Shown here: positions 28,275 to 39,800 of the stretch, piece after piece
Position numbering within the stretch: the first letter of the stretch is position 1
Layout of the letters: every line of letters starts with the position of its first letter
The notes under the pieces: generated by a model
What the model was told of the DNA's origin: nothing
Databases searched by the model: none
What the model saw: only the letters and a program-made list of their open reading frames with translations
NCBI GenBank assembly: GCA_963837775.1
Contig: CAWIOX010000004.1
Span: forward strand, 1 to 64,000
Direction of reading: 5' to 3'
DNA length: 64,000 nucleotides
From: CAWIOX01 sp963837775
GTDB taxonomy: Bacteria; Pseudomonadota; Gammaproteobacteria; Burkholderiales; Burkholderiaceae_D
Translations under genes and position numbers: made by a program

Positions 28275-29168
28275 TCAGCCGCACACAGGCTCGCCAGCCA
28301 GGAAGCGCTCAATCATCAGCGCCAGTTGCTCCGGCTGATCGTGGTGCAGCATATGTCCCGCATCAGCAACCATGGCTGTCGTTACATCAGGAATGAAGCC
28401 GATACGGCGATCAATTTCCAGCCGCGCGGAATCTTTCGGCCCCATCCATTTCCAGATATCGGTATCGTTCGCCTCGACCCACAACATCGGCGCGGCGATT
28501 GCCTTCCAGCAGGCAAGTACCTCATCGATATGATAGAGCAGCGGACTGGTCAGCTTGTGCGCCGGATCACCCAGTATTTCCCATCTGCCTTGCGCATTGG
28601 GGGCGGCCCAATGCGCAGACAGGAAAGCCGCCCGCTCGTCACTCAAACGCGGATTGGTCTTTTGCAGGCGCGCCGCGACATCGGCTTGCGTCGGATAAGT
28701 GCGCAAGGCGGGACGCTCACGCAACTCATCGAGCCACTTCGCATAACGCCCTGGCGCTTGCTCTGCCCTGGTAACCGGCATGCCGAATCCTTCCAGATTG
28801 ATCAATTTCCCGACGCGCTCGGGCCGCACCCCCGCATAGATGCAAACGACATTGCCACCCATGCTATGACCGAGCAGATTAACCGCCTTGTCCGGCGAAT
28901 AATGATCCAGAACCGCATCCATGTCCGCTATGTAGTCAGGGAACCAATAACTGTCGGCGCCGGGCGACTGGGTCAGGCCAAAGCCGCGCCAATCCGGCGC
29001 AATCACATGCCAGTCGCGCTGCAGACAATCGACCACAAACTGAAATGACGCTGAAACGTCCATCCAGCCATGCACCATGAACAACTTGGGGGCGCCATCA
29101 TTACCCCAATGGCGCACATGGTACTGCAGACCGCGAAGCGATATAAATTCCGAGCGAGATTGTTTCAT
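28275..29168 (-). CDS. Alpha/beta hydrolase
   Basis: A 297-residue alpha/beta-hydrolase-fold protein without a signal peptide. The oxyanion region is MVHGWMDVSASF, the nucleophile elbow is GHSMGG near residue 100, and the catalytic His is probably in DAGHMLHHDQPEQ. The acid is probably near VEANDTD. The substrate is unknown. An insert between strands 6 and 7 (about 140-225) forms the cap. It lies 90 bp upstream of rnm on the same strand. Confidence 0.88.
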   Translation of the reverse strand: MKQSRSEFISLRGLQYHVRHWGNDGAPKLFMVHGWMDVSASFQFVVDCLQRDWHVIAPDWRGFGLTQSPGADSYWFPDYIADMDAVLDHYSPDKAVNLLGHSMGGNVVCIYAGVRPERVGKLINLEGFGMPVTRAEQAPGRYAKWLDELRERPALRTYPTQADVAARLQKTNPRLSDERAAFLSAHWAAPNAQGRWEILGDPAHKLTSPLLYHIDEVLACWKAIAAPMLWVEANDTDIWKWMGPKDSARLEIDRRIGFIPDVTTAMVADAGHMLHHDQPEQLALMIERFLAGEPVCG

Positions 29169-29360
29169 TATTCACCAGACCACCAGCCCGAACCTGTCGA
29201 AGGGCAAATGGCATATTGAGTTGGCGTTCAGAAAAACGACAGGTTTATCCAGAACGAAGGAAATGTCATGAATAGTACGATCGTACTTAATTATAGCGAA
29301 TTTTTCGCCTGCCCTTGCGCAACTGCATCGGCATGAACCCAAGGTTGTCAGAATACGCAA

Positions 29361-29400
29361 AGAAACGCCCGGCATCACGCACGATAGATTGATGCCGGGC
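29361..29400 (-). terminator. Terminator after the accessory export cluster
   Basis: A 10-bp perfect inverted repeat (GCCCGGCATC / GATGCCGGGC, at 29367-29376 and 29391-29400) lies 12 bp past the stop of the 29412 gene. On the minus strand it is followed by GTTTCTTT. It marks the end of the 40.0-29.4 kb minus-strand cluster. Confidence 0.75.
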
Positions 29401-29411
29401 CGACGACCGCC

Positions 29412-30110
29412 TTACCGGGCGTTGATGAAGCCGTACTTGATCAGCCGCAGGCTCTCATCCCTGACAAGCCCGATCGCCGGAGCATAAAATTTGTATTCGC
29501 TGGCAGTCATGTCGATGGCCGAGCCCTCTTTTACTTTCATGCATCTGGAGAACGTACCCGCAGGCGTCTTGCATTTCTCGGTGAGACTGACGATCTCCGC
29601 CCGGTCCATCGCCACACCGGGTGCAAGTTCCTGGTAATACTTCATCTTCAGCTTTGGCGCTCCGGCCATCAGCAAACCGGCTCGGTTGCTGCCGCCTGCG
29701 AGCCATGAGCCATCGTGCTTGACCACCTTGCCGTTTTCGTAAAAGTCCACGTCTTCACCAAAATAGAAGACGTCTTTCGTTTGCTCGCAGATGGCGAAGT
29801 AATTCCTTGCGATTTCGTACAGCGCCCCGTTTTTCCATTCCTTTTCCTCCACGACGCGCGTGACGACACCGTCCACCGTCTTGGTTTCATCAAGGACCGT
29901 CATCTGGAGCTTCGTATCCCCGCCTTCCAGCACCAGCTGAAAGCCGGGCTCCAGCACGAAGTAAGGATTTCGGCCCGTCGTCACGAGATTGCACTTCGAG
30001 ATGGCGAACTCCTGCTGCCACGGCGAGTTCGCGCCCTGCGCACAGGCCGGGAAAGACGAGAGAGCCGCCACGGCGGCAAGGATAAAAATTGGGAATATTC
30101 GCGCAATCAT
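29412..30110 (-). CDS. Exported protein of unknown function, RND cluster
   Basis: A 232-residue protein with a signal peptide (MIARIFPIFILAAVAALSSF, cleavage after ACA near 24). The mature part is beta-rich: FVLEPGFQLVLEGG, VDGVVTRVVEEKEW, RNYFAICEQTKDVFYFGEDV, ELAPGVAMDRAEIVSL, and a CKTPAGTFSRC pair that may form a disulphide. I recall similar exported proteins of unknown function in other bacteria; no activity is known to me. AAGGAGG precedes the ATG. It is last in the cluster, after the AlgE-like barrel, and is probably periplasmic. Confidence 0.8.
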   Translation of the reverse strand: MIARIFPIFILAAVAALSSFPACAQGANSPWQQEFAISKCNLVTTGRNPYFVLEPGFQLVLEGGDTKLQMTVLDETKTVDGVVTRVVEEKEWKNGALYEIARNYFAICEQTKDVFYFGEDVDFYENGKVVKHDGSWLAGGSNRAGLLMAGAPKLKMKYYQELAPGVAMDRAEIVSLTEKCKTPAGTFSRCMKVKEGSAIDMTASEYKFYAPAIGLVRDESLRLIKYGFINAR

Positions 30111-30226
30111 TGGACATCCTCCTTCAGATCAGACTGGATTTATGCCACGCGGGCGGCACACCACATAGCGGTAGCGCGCAGGACCCGGCCGAAACCCGAT
30201 TCCTTGCCGCTTGACCGTCATACACT

Positions 30227-31759
30227 TCAAAACCAGAACTTGGCCAGGATGCTGAATCCCTGGTCAGCACGGCGGATGTCCGGATTATCCTGATCACCGT
30301 CATTCCTGCGAAAGGCTGTTCCGGGAAAGAACCAGCCCATTCTCAAATCCAGCCCGAGCCGCCGCACACCGAACAGGTTGCGAAACGCAAGCACAATGTC
30401 GAGCGCACTCCCCACATTCTTGCTCAAGCGCCCCTCGATCTGATTCATCTCGGCCGTCACCGGCGAATTGCGGAGGGTTTCCGCGATTTGATCCAGCCGG
30501 TAGTGGTGATAGAGCAGATCGACAGAGAAATTCTGTTCCGGACGGAAGCCGAGGCCGACAGTGAAAATCTTGAGATTACTCAGCTCCGGATCGAGCACTT
30601 CGCCATACGTCTTGAAATTCGCAATGCCGGCAAACTTCGATTCATTCGATTGCAAGCCGGTCTGGCGGAACTCGTTGTTCCGGTTATCGTCCGGATTGCC
30701 ATCGCCGGAGGCAAACGCATAGCCCAGGGTCAGGTTCGGCTTGAACCGGATATCCGGGAATCGATAAGTGGCGCCGACATCGAATGCGTGCGCCGAAAAA
30801 TTCCGCGACTGCGCATCGCTGCCGCGCAAAAATGCCAGCTCGGCCCAATAGTTGAACTTCTCGGATGGCGTGCCCTGGGCACTGGCTCCGATCAGCAGCG
30901 GGCGCCCTTCCTTCCCGGCGCGATCATCCCGCAGAACCGCGTAGCCAGCCAGCTTGAGGTCTTCGATTCCACGGTAATGCATGGTCAGCATGGTGTTGTC
31001 GATGCGCTCTTTCTCCACCGGCTTGAACAGGTCCAGGCTCACCGCATCCTTGCGTCCGAAGCTCGCCTCGGCCTGAAAATAGCCCTGCTTGAACTTGACG
31101 AGCGCCACATCCAGCGATGTGTCGTACAGCCAATGCCGATCGTCCTCGAAGTTCTTGCGCCCCAGCGTGAAATCGAATGGGCCGGCAAGGCCCTTGAGCG
31201 TGACGAAAGCCTGGTCAACCAGCAGCGAGAAGCGCCTTTTCTCCGCAAAACGCGTTTCCCCGCTCGGCAGCGTGACCATCTGCTCTTGCTGTACGGCGAT
31301 CTCCTTTTCCAATATCAGCTCCAGCGTGGTTTCCAGCCAATCGGTCGGTCGATAAGTGATGTGGCCGTTCATTTGCGGCACCAGAATCAGCGTATTGTCG
31401 CGGACGCGCTTATTGAGATCCGGGTTGCGGCGGTACGTCATGTCGGACTCGCTGCCAATCGCATACTGATAAGTCAGGCGCGTTGGCAATGGCGTTGCCG
31501 CAGCGCCGCCATCCTGCACCGGCGCAGGCAACTGGAATTGCGCCATTTTCATCGTTTGCTGCACCGCTGGCCCGGCATCGTCCGGCAGCCTGGCGCTGAG
31601 GATGTCGGGCTTGTCATCGTCCGCCACCTCAACGGCGGCTGCCGGCAAGGTCATGCCCGACACGACCGCGAATGCGCCTGAACACACCACGCCGGCGGCT
31701 GTTCGCACGCCCCGGCGCAAGCCCTTGCCGCCGCCCCCATCGTTACAGCATATCAACAT
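30227..31759 (-). CDS. AlgE-like outer-membrane beta-barrel (alginate export family)
   Basis: A 510-residue protein with a long basic N-terminus and hydrophobic signal segment (about 18-42, ending PAAAVE). Alternating amphipathic strands follow and run to the terminal aromatic ILAKFWF, the usual barrel-end signature. DFTLGRKNFEDDRHWLYD, NYWAELAFLRG and FKPNLTLGYAFASGDG match the alginate-export/AlgE barrel family. Such barrels are 18-stranded and passive. GGGAGG precedes the ATG. It follows RND permease 1 by 62 bp, where a TolC-like gene might be expected. Export of alginate itself is not implied, since no alginate genes are present. Confidence 0.85.
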   Translation of the reverse strand: MLICCNDGGGGKGLRRGVRTAAGVVCSGAFAVVSGMTLPAAAVEVADDDKPDILSARLPDDAGPAVQQTMKMAQFQLPAPVQDGGAAATPLPTRLTYQYAIGSESDMTYRRNPDLNKRVRDNTLILVPQMNGHITYRPTDWLETTLELILEKEIAVQQEQMVTLPSGETRFAEKRRFSLLVDQAFVTLKGLAGPFDFTLGRKNFEDDRHWLYDTSLDVALVKFKQGYFQAEASFGRKDAVSLDLFKPVEKERIDNTMLTMHYRGIEDLKLAGYAVLRDDRAGKEGRPLLIGASAQGTPSEKFNYWAELAFLRGSDAQSRNFSAHAFDVGATYRFPDIRFKPNLTLGYAFASGDGNPDDNRNNEFRQTGLQSNESKFAGIANFKTYGEVLDPELSNLKIFTVGLGFRPEQNFSVDLLYHHYRLDQIAETLRNSPVTAEMNQIEGRLSKNVGSALDIVLAFRNLFGVRRLGLDLRMGWFFPGTAFRRNDGDQDNPDIRRADQGFSILAKFWF

Positions 31760-31821
31760 GCCGACCTCCCTTTTCCGCTCGCTGCGCGCATCATCTGCCG
31801 ATGCGCCACCGTCCTGGCTCG

Positions 31822-34800
31822 CTAGCTGCTCGCACTATCCAGACCAAGGTCGGAATGCCCCTGAACGCCGGCGCCGATGGCCAGATACAGCGCCGGCATG
31901 ACGAACAGGGTAAACAAAGCAGACGCGACAAGACCGCCGATAATGACGATTGCCGTTGGCTGCACGATCTCGAGGCCGGGAATTTTCCCGAAAACGACCA
32001 TCGGCAGCAACGCAGCGATAATCGCCACCGAACTTGCCAGGATCGGCGACAGCCGTTCCCGCGCGCCGCGCAGTACAAGTGCAAGACCAAACGCCACGTC
32101 TTGCTGCGCCTGGAGTGCTTGATAGTGACTGATCAGCAAGACGCCGTTACGCGCGGCGATGCCCAGCACTGCGAGCAAGCCGACGATCGAGCCCAGCGAG
32201 ATCACGCCGCCGCCGAGCAATGCGGCCAGCACCCCGCCGGCAATGGATGCCGGCAACGCCAGAAAGACGATTCCCGCCAGGCGCCAGCTGCGCAAGCAAG
32301 CCTGCAACAGCAGGAAAATCCCGACCAGGACCGCAGCAGCGACACCCAGCGTGCGCTGCTGCGCATCGAGCCGTTCGGCGTATTCACCCAGCACTTCCGG
32401 GTGATACTCGAGCGGGAATGCCACTTTCTGCAAGCGGCTTCTGACTTCGCTGCTGACGGATCCGGGATCGCGTCCAACCACGTTGGCCACCACATCGACG
32501 TAAGGCGCAATGCGCTCATGCCGGATCACCGTCGGCGTCGAGACAATGCTGACGTCGGCGACATCGCCCAGGCGTACGTGATGGCGATCTGATTTTTCGA
32601 CCCACAGATCGCGCAGATTGCTGACGCTCTGGCGCGCTTCCGGGGCACCCCAGACGACCACCTCGAAAATCTTCTGTTCCTTGAACAGATAGCCGACGAC
32701 CAGCCCGGAAAACACCGTTGCCGCAGAGCGGCGCACATCGCCCGGCTTGACGCTGGCGCGGCCGGCAGCGTCAAGATCCACCTTGACCTGCAGCTGGGGC
32801 TCCTCCACCTGGCCGTCGGCGTGCAAATCGACCAGCCCGGCGATGCCGGACAGCGCCTGCCTGACTTCCTCGGCCTTCTGGCGCAGGACGTCGCGCTGCT
32901 GGCCATAGATGCGCACCACGATCGCCTTGCTCTGGCCAGTCAGCACTTCACTGACTTTATCGCGCAAGTAGGTTTGCACGTTGTGATCGACACCCGGGTA
33001 GCCGTCTATCGTGTCCCGAATCGCCGCAACCGTCTTGTCGTAGTCGGCATCGGGCCGGATGCTGACCCAGATCTGGCTCGAATTGATCCCGACCACCTGA
33101 TCTCCGGTCACCGCGCGTCCTACGTGGGCGCCGACACTGCGCACCCCGGCCAGCGATCGCAACTCGCTGCTGACACGCGACGTAATCCGGTAAGTCTCGA
33201 CATGCGAGGTGCCGGGCGGCGTGCTCCAGTTCACCAGCAGCTCCCGCTCCTTCAGCGCGGGAAGCAAGGATTGCCCGAGCAAGGGCCAGACCCCGATGCC
33301 GGCCAGCAGCAGCACGCCAACGGCGATCAGCGCTTTGCCCGGCACCTTCAGCACAGGCCCGAGCAGCGCCCCGTATCTGTCGCGCAGCCGCGCCATCATG
33401 GCGGACTCGCCCGCCACGCGCGAAGCATTCCCCAGCAACATCAGGCTCAGCGCGGGCGTGATGCTCAATGCAACGAGCATCGACGCCGCCACCGCCAGCA
33501 TGTAGGACAGCGCCAATGGCGCGAAAAACGCGCCCGATACCCCGCCCATGAAGAAAACCGGCATGACCGCGAGCATCACGATCAGCGTGGCGTAGATGGC
33601 GGCGCTGCGCGTTTCCAGCGTGGTCTGATAGATGATGGTCAGAGATCGGGGTGGCATCGCCTTTCTTGCGCTCACGCAGCCGCCCCATCAGCCGCTCCAT
33701 GCCGATCACCGCATCATCGATGACGATGCCAAGAGCGACCATCAGGCCGGCCAGAATCATCGTGTTGATCGTCGCGCCGCTCAGGTGCAGCGTGATCACG
33801 GCGGCCAGCAGCGACAGCGGGATCGCCACCGCACTGACCACGGCGCTGCGCCAGTCAGACAGCAGCGCACCGATGACCAGGGTCACAAAAACGGCCGCAA
33901 TGATGATCACCCGGGTCAGGTTGGCGATCGAATCCTCGACGTAGGACGCCAGGCGGAACACCTTGGTGTCGATCTGGACGCCGGGCAGGCCGCGACTGAG
34001 CTCGGCGAGCGCCTGTTCGACGCCGCGCGTGACTTCCAGCGTGTTGGCAGAAGGGAATTTCTCGATCACCAGCATCAGGCTGCTGCCATTGCCGTTGCCG
34101 CCATTGACGATGGCGTCACCGATCATCGGCGGGTGTGCGAACGTCACCTCGGCAACTTCGCCCAGCGCCATCGTCTTGCCGGTCAACAGCAGGTGGGGCG
34201 GCGCAATGGCGACCTTCGCCATGTCTTCCGGCGACTCGATCGGCATTGCATGCTGCACGCCCAGCCGCTGATTGTGGTTATCGATCCAGCCGCCGGTGCC
34301 GGGCGCCGATCCCTTGAGAAAGGTCAGCGGCGACACCCACAGTGCATCGCCGGCGGCGGCGATGATGTCGGCTTGCATCACGCGCGCGTCTTGCAGCCGG
34401 TTGGGGTCGATCTGCACATGCAGTTGCCGCAAGCGCTGGCCCCAGATCGCCACGTTGGCCACGCCGGGCACGCCCAGCAAGCGGGGCTTGACGGTCCAGC
34501 GCGTCAGCAGCGACAACTCGGTCGGCTCGACCTTGTCCGACGAAATGCCGATCATCATGAAGCGGCTGGTGGCCGACAGCGGCTGCAGAATCACCGGCGG
34601 CGTGGCCACGTTCGGCAGCGTATACGCCAGGGTCAGGCGTTCCTGGATCATCTGGCGGGCTTTCATGATGTCGGTGCCGCGCTTGAAAGTGAGCACGATC
34701 GACGACAGCCCGGTCACCGACTCGGAGCGGATCGATTCCAGCCACGGCACGCCGCTCAGCAACTCTTCCAGATTGAGCGTGATCAGGCTGGTCACCTCAT

Positions 34801-34975
34801 CTGCGGACAGGCCGATTGCTTCGGTCTGAACCACCACTACCGGCGGCGCGAACTCGGGAAAGACGTCGACCGGCATCTTCTGCAGCTGGATGGTCCCGAA
34901 TACGGCCAGCGCGGCAGCCACGCCCAACACCAGGAACCGGAATTTCAGGCTTGCACCAATAATCCATCGAAACAT
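31822..34975 (-). CDS. RND efflux permease 1, CzcA/CusA-like (frameshifted in this sequence)
   Basis: A proton-driven inner-membrane RND pump of about 1,050 residues. The start MFRWIIGASLKFRFLVLG, the early KMPVDVFPEFAPP, and the transmembrane-4 acidic motif VALGIVIDDAVIGMER place it in the heavy-metal-efflux-like branch. The second half begins VMLAVMPVFFMGG and ends VMPALYLAIGAG. One frameshift near 33645, repaired by removing one base, gives 1,051 codons. AAGGAGG precedes the ATG. It is a clear paralogue of permease 2 at 36860-40002. The substrate (metal, solvent or other) cannot be told from sequence. Confidence 0.9.
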
Positions 34976-35061
34976 GATTGCAACCTCCTTCTATGCTTCT
35001 CATCCACTGCTGCGCATTGCCCGCGAAACCGCACGAAACCGCTCCATATCGCCATAATTTT

Positions 35062-35200
35062 CACAAAAAACAAGGGGTATATATATTTTTATGGCATTAG
35101 CCGCATATATTCATTGGGCATACAAAATATACCCATGGCAGTATTAATATCGGCTCCGGCGCTGTCATTTAGCTATCAGTTCCGTGTTTTGCGTCGATAG
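35062..35200 (+). repeat. Dispersed intergenic repeat, copy 5, inside the RND cluster
   Basis: GGGGTATATATATTTTTATG, the core AGCCGCATATATTCATTGGG, then AAATATACCC and GCAGTATTAATATCGG. Similarity to copy 8 continues through GGCTCCGGCGCT and GTGTTTT. The outer arms GGGTATAT and ATATACCC are complementary. It lies in the 262-bp gap between the adaptor gene and RND permease 1, opposite to their direction. Confidence 0.75.
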
Positions 35201-35237
35201 CGCGTCCGCACCGCATGCACCGGCATCACGCCAGCCG

Positions 35238-36123
35238 TCATTTCCCGAAGATCTCGGCGCCGTAGAGCAGCGCCGCGCCGACCGTGACCACCGGCGTTCC
35301 GATGGCCGGGCCGTCGGACAGCACTGCCAGTTCGCCGACGATGCGTTCAATGCCGATGCGCTGCCGCTCGAATGTCAGCGGCTTGGTCCTGACGTATACC
35401 CAGGGCACACCCTTGCCGTCGTAATACACCGCAGCGTAGGGCACGACTTTCTGTTTTTCGGCGCTGCCGGACAACTCCAGTTCGACCCGCATCCGATTAT
35501 TCAGCGTCAGCCCGTGATCCTTGCCGGACACCACGTAATACAAGGTCAGCATCGAGCGCTTCGCATCTTCCTGCGGCGCAGTTCCGGACGGCAGTGCAAA
35601 TACCTCGTGCTCCAGCTTGTCGCGCGTCCCCAGAGGCAGCACGCGCGCCGGCTTGTCCTTCGCCAACCGGTCCCACTCGCCTTGGGACAAGGTCACCATC
35701 ACCCACGCATCGCCGGCAAGCGGCGCCACCGCTGGCGCCGGCAGCACAGGCACGGCCGCGACCTTCGCGAAACCGCCAAATCCGCCGCTGCCCGGCGGCG
35801 GCTCAGGCAGCTTCTCCAGCGGGGAAATGATCAGGCCGCCAACCATCTGCTTCAGCACGATCGCTTCCTCGCCCACCTTGCCGGTCTCGATACCCAGACG
35901 CTTGGCCGCCATCGCACTCAGAATGACGCGCTTGCCGCTGCTCCCGGCGATGCTTTCGAATGAAACCGCGACGATCTTGGCAACCGGCTTCACCTCGGTC
36001 CGCGCCGTACCGCGACGCCAGCAATAGTGCCGCCACCGCTGACAGCGCAACGCAAGCGCCGGCCAATATTGGCCCGCGATATCGCCGTTGCGCGCTGGCA
36101 TTCGAAATAACGTCGGCTTTCAT
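35238..36123 (-). CDS. Short RND periplasmic adaptor-like protein (frameshifted in this sequence)
   Basis: About 294 residues after repair of one frameshift near 35997 (one extra base; 886 nt). The N-terminus has one membrane anchor (GPILAGACVALSAVAALLLA). The C-terminal half resembles the membrane-proximal part of MFP adaptors: LTLNNRMRVELELSG, VVPYAAVYYDGKGVPWVYVR, TFERQRIGIERIVGEL and GAALLYGAEIFGK. The coiled-coil hairpin that contacts TolC-type channels is not evident; a Pro/Gly-rich stretch (PEPPPGSGGFGGF) stands there instead. GAGGAG precedes the ATG. It is the only adaptor candidate for two RND permeases. Confidence 0.75.
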
Positions 36124-36149
36124 GATTCACTCCTCTGCATTCTGGTCCG

Positions 36150-36806
36150 TTACAACGGCGGGACGATGCCGTCCTTGCCGACGAAAATGAACACCGCCAC
36201 ATACTTGCCGTCCGCCCCCTTCTGTGCACCGGCGAAGACTTGTGCGCCCGGCTTGAGCAGGCTCTTGTCCCCCAGCGACATCTTGAGGATCGGCACCTCG
36301 CGCGGTATGTCGACATCCGTTTCTTCATCTTCGGTGGGGCCGTACTTGATGGAGAGCACACGCCCCTCGAGATCGTCGACCCAGCCATGCGCGATGATGC
36401 TGTCCGGCGTCAGGTCCCACTTCTTGTGCCCTAGCGCAATGCCACGCAATTGCTCGTCGATGATGCGCAATTCGAAACCTTCGTGCAGCCAGCTCAGCGA
36501 GTCCCGCGGTATTGCCCGGACGATCGGGCTGTTGACGTCCAGCCGCACCGCAACGGTGCCGACATAGGTGCCGAAATCCACATCGGCAAAGCTGGCCTTG
36601 TTCAGCACGATGACAGTGAGGTTGTCCGATAGCCCGAGGCGCAGCGTCTTGCCTTCGCCAGTCTTCACCACGATCGAGGCCGCCTCGACCTTGCTGAGCT
36701 GGCCGCGGATATGGTCCGGCTCAGCGTCTTGTGCATGCGCGCTTGCAGCCAGCGTAAAGATGGCGACCACGGCAATCACATAGCGGAGACAGAATGCGCG
36801 AACCAT
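36150..36806 (-). CDS. Exported protein of unknown function, RND cluster
   Basis: A 218-residue protein with a signal peptide (MVRAFCLRYVIAVVAIFTLA, cleavage near AHA 25). The mature part has a DUF5666-like start (IRGQLSKVEAASIVVKTGEG, LRLGLSDNLTVIVLNKASFADV, YVGTVAVRL) and a second beta-rich half (GRVLSIKYG, REVPILKMSLGDKSLLKPGAQVF, GKDGIVPPL). I recall similar exported proteins of unknown role. GAGGGGGAA precedes the ATG. It lies 26 bp upstream of the adaptor gene and 53 bp downstream of permease 2, so it is very likely part of the same unit. Confidence 0.8.
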   Translation of the reverse strand: MVRAFCLRYVIAVVAIFTLAASAHAQDAEPDHIRGQLSKVEAASIVVKTGEGKTLRLGLSDNLTVIVLNKASFADVDFGTYVGTVAVRLDVNSPIVRAIPRDSLSWLHEGFELRIIDEQLRGIALGHKKWDLTPDSIIAHGWVDDLEGRVLSIKYGPTEDEETDVDIPREVPILKMSLGDKSLLKPGAQVFAGAQKGADGKYVAVFIFVGKDGIVPPL

Positions 36807-36859
36807 GGATTCCCCCTCTCTTCTTAACCGGGTACGGCCGTTTCCTGTGACATGAATAT

Positions 36860-39800
36860 CTAGCGCGATTCTTCTTGCATCGGAAGGACATCGGCCGTTG
36901 CCGCCCCTGCGCCAAACCGCAGATACAGGAATGGCACCATGAACAGGGTCAGCAAGGTCGATGTGACCAGGCCGCCCAGAATCGCCACCGCCATCGGATG
37001 CTCGATTTCATGACCGGGAATGCTGCCGGGAACAATCAGCGGCAGCAGCGCCAGACCGGCGCACAGGGATGGTCATCAGGATCGGTGACAGGCGTTCGCT
37101 GGCGCCGCGCAAGATCAGCGCGAGGCCGAAGGGCTCTCCTTCGACCCGTTCCAGATGCCGATAATGCTCGATCAGCATGATGCCGTTGCGCGCCGCAATA
37201 CCCAGCACGGTGATGATGCCGACCAGGGAGCCGAGCGAAATAACGCGGTCCGCGGCGAAGGTTGCCAGCACAGCGCCGACCAGCGCCGCCGGCAGCGCCA
37301 GAAAAATCAGGCTGGCCAGGCGCCAGTTGCGGAAGGTCGCCTGCAGAATGAGGAAAATCGCGACCGCCACCGCAATCGACGAAGTGAGCAGGCTTCGCTG
37401 CGCAGCCTGGCGCTCCTTGTATTCCCCCAGCAGCTCGGATAGTAGCCGAGCGGGAACTGAACCTTCTCGAGCCGGTCTTCGACTTCGTCGACCACCGCGC
37501 CGAGATCGCGCCCCTTGACATTGGCGTGAATATCGATGCGCCGCGAGTTGTTTTCGCGCTTGATCTTGTTCGGGCTAGGCGCAAGGCTGACATCGGCCAC
37601 GTCCCCCAGCCGCATGCGCCCGCCATACGGCGTGTCGATCAGGAACTCACGGATGCTCGTCGCACGCTGTCACGCAATGACGGCGGCGTCCAGACGAAGA
37701 CATCATAGACCTTGCCCTCCTTATGGATGTCCGTGACTTCGATGCCCGACATCAGAACGGCCGCGGCCCGCCGCACATCGCCCGGCTTGAGCCCGTAGCG
37801 CCCGGCTGCGTCAAGGTCCACCTTGACCTGGATTTGCGGCACCTCGACCTGCTGCTCGACATGCAAATCGATCAGGCCGGGCACACCCTTCATCGCCTGT
37901 TGCACGTCCTGCGCCTTTTGGCGCAGCACCGGCAAATCGGGGCCGAAAATGCGCACGACGATGGACTCGCCCGCGCCGGTCAGCACTTCCTTGATCCGCT
38001 CTTTCAGATAGGTCTGCACGTCGCGATACAAGCCCGGGATAGCCGGCGACGGCAGCTTCGATGCTGGCGCGCGTCCGGTCATAATCGACCTTGGGCTCGA
38101 CGCTGATCCAGTTCTCGGTGAAATTGATGCCGTAGGGTTCGTCGCCGCCAATCGCGCGTCCGATGTGGGCGCCGAAGTTGCGCACCCCCGGAATCGCGCG
38201 CAGCTCGCGGCTGGCCTGTTGCGTGATCCGCAACGTTTCCGGGTGCGAGGTTCCTTCGGGGGGAACCCAGTGCATCAGGAAGTCCCTTTCCTTGAACGCC
38301 GGCAGCAAGGACTGCCCGAGCAGGGGCCAGACCCCGATGCCGGCAATGACGATGACCAGCGCGGCGGCGAATATCGCGCGCGGCTGATGATCGCACGTGA
38401 AAGAATCCCGCCGTAGACCCGCTTCAGCCACGGCACCAGCGGCGACTGCCGCTGCTCGATGGCGGCGCGATTCAGCAAAAGCAGGCACAGCGCCGGCGTC
38501 ACCGTCAGCGCCACCAGCATCGACGCCAGCATGGCAAGCAGATAGGACAGCGCCAGCGGCTCGAAGAATGCCCCCGACAAGCCGCCCATGAAGAACACCG
38601 GCGTCACCGCCAGTACGATCGATCACGGTCGCGTGCACGATCGCGGACGCACTTCAAGCGATGCGTCGAGAATAATCCGTGCGGTCGACTTGGCGCTGCC
38701 CGCCAGCCGGTGCTGGCGCAGGCGCCGCACGATGTTCTCGACATCGATGATCGCATCGTCGACGATGTCGCCGAGCGCGACGATGAAACCCGCCAGCACC
38801 ATCGTATTGATCGTCGCGCCAAGGGAGTGCAGAATCACCCCCGCAGTCACCAGCGACAATGGAATCGCGATGACGCTGATCAGCGCCACCCGCCATTCAT
38901 AGAGAAATGCGCCAAGCACGAGCATCACCAGGACCGAGCCGATGATGAGCGCCGTGGTCAGGTTGCTCATCGACTGCTCGATGAAGGTCGCCGGCCGGAA
39001 GATGGTGGAATCGATCTCGATGCCGGGCAGGCCGGGGCGCAAGGTGGCCAGCGCTTCCTCGACGCCGCGCGTGACCTCCAGCGTATTGGCCCACGGTAAT
39101 TTCTCGACAATCATCATCAAGCCGATTTCGTCGTTGATGACCGCATCGCCAACCATAGGCCAGGTGTCGTATTTCACCTCGGCGACATCGCGCAGTCGCG
39201 GCGGATCGGCACGCCTGGTTTTCAGTGCGATCGGCACCTGCGCCAGATGCTCCGGCGTAAAGACCGGGGACTCGTTATGGATCGCCAGCCTCTGGTTCGG
39301 GGTGTCGATCATGCCGTCGATTCTGGCCTTGCCGCCGGCGGTATACCGCAGCATGCCGATGTCCAGCGCTTCCGACGTGGTCTCCATCACTTCATCGAGC
39401 GTGACGTTATACGCCCGCATCAGGCTCGGATCGACCTGCACCTGCAAGGACTTGATGCGATCGCCCCAGATCGGCACATTGGCCACGCCGGGAACTGCCA
39501 TCAGACGAAACTTGACCGTCCAATAGGCGATCATCGACAGATCCATCATGTTATGACTCTTCGACGAAATCCCGATCTTCATCACCCGACTGGTCGACGA
39601 CAGCGGCTGCAGCATCACCGGCATGCCGGACGACTGCGGCAGCTCGGCGATCGCCAGTTTCAGACGTTCCTGCACGCGCTGCCGCGCCGCCATCTGATCG
39701 ACACCCATCTTGAAAATGAGCGTGACCTGCGACAACCCCACCAGAGATGAAGAACGCACGAATTCAACGCCGGGCGTGCCGCGCAGCGTCGTCTCCATCG

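Noticed and set aside
30227..31759. Alginate biosynthesis locus
   Set aside because: Only the barrel family suggests it; no alg polymerase, epimerase or acetylase genes are nearby.
31672..32592. 306-codon plus-strand frame across the RND1/AlgE junction
   Set aside because: His/Gln/Arg-rich shadow of the minus-strand genes.
33632..35200. 522-codon plus-strand open frame within RND permease 1 and the following gap
   Set aside because: It is a GC-rich antisense shadow of the permease: His/Arg/Gln-rich, low complexity, no motif.
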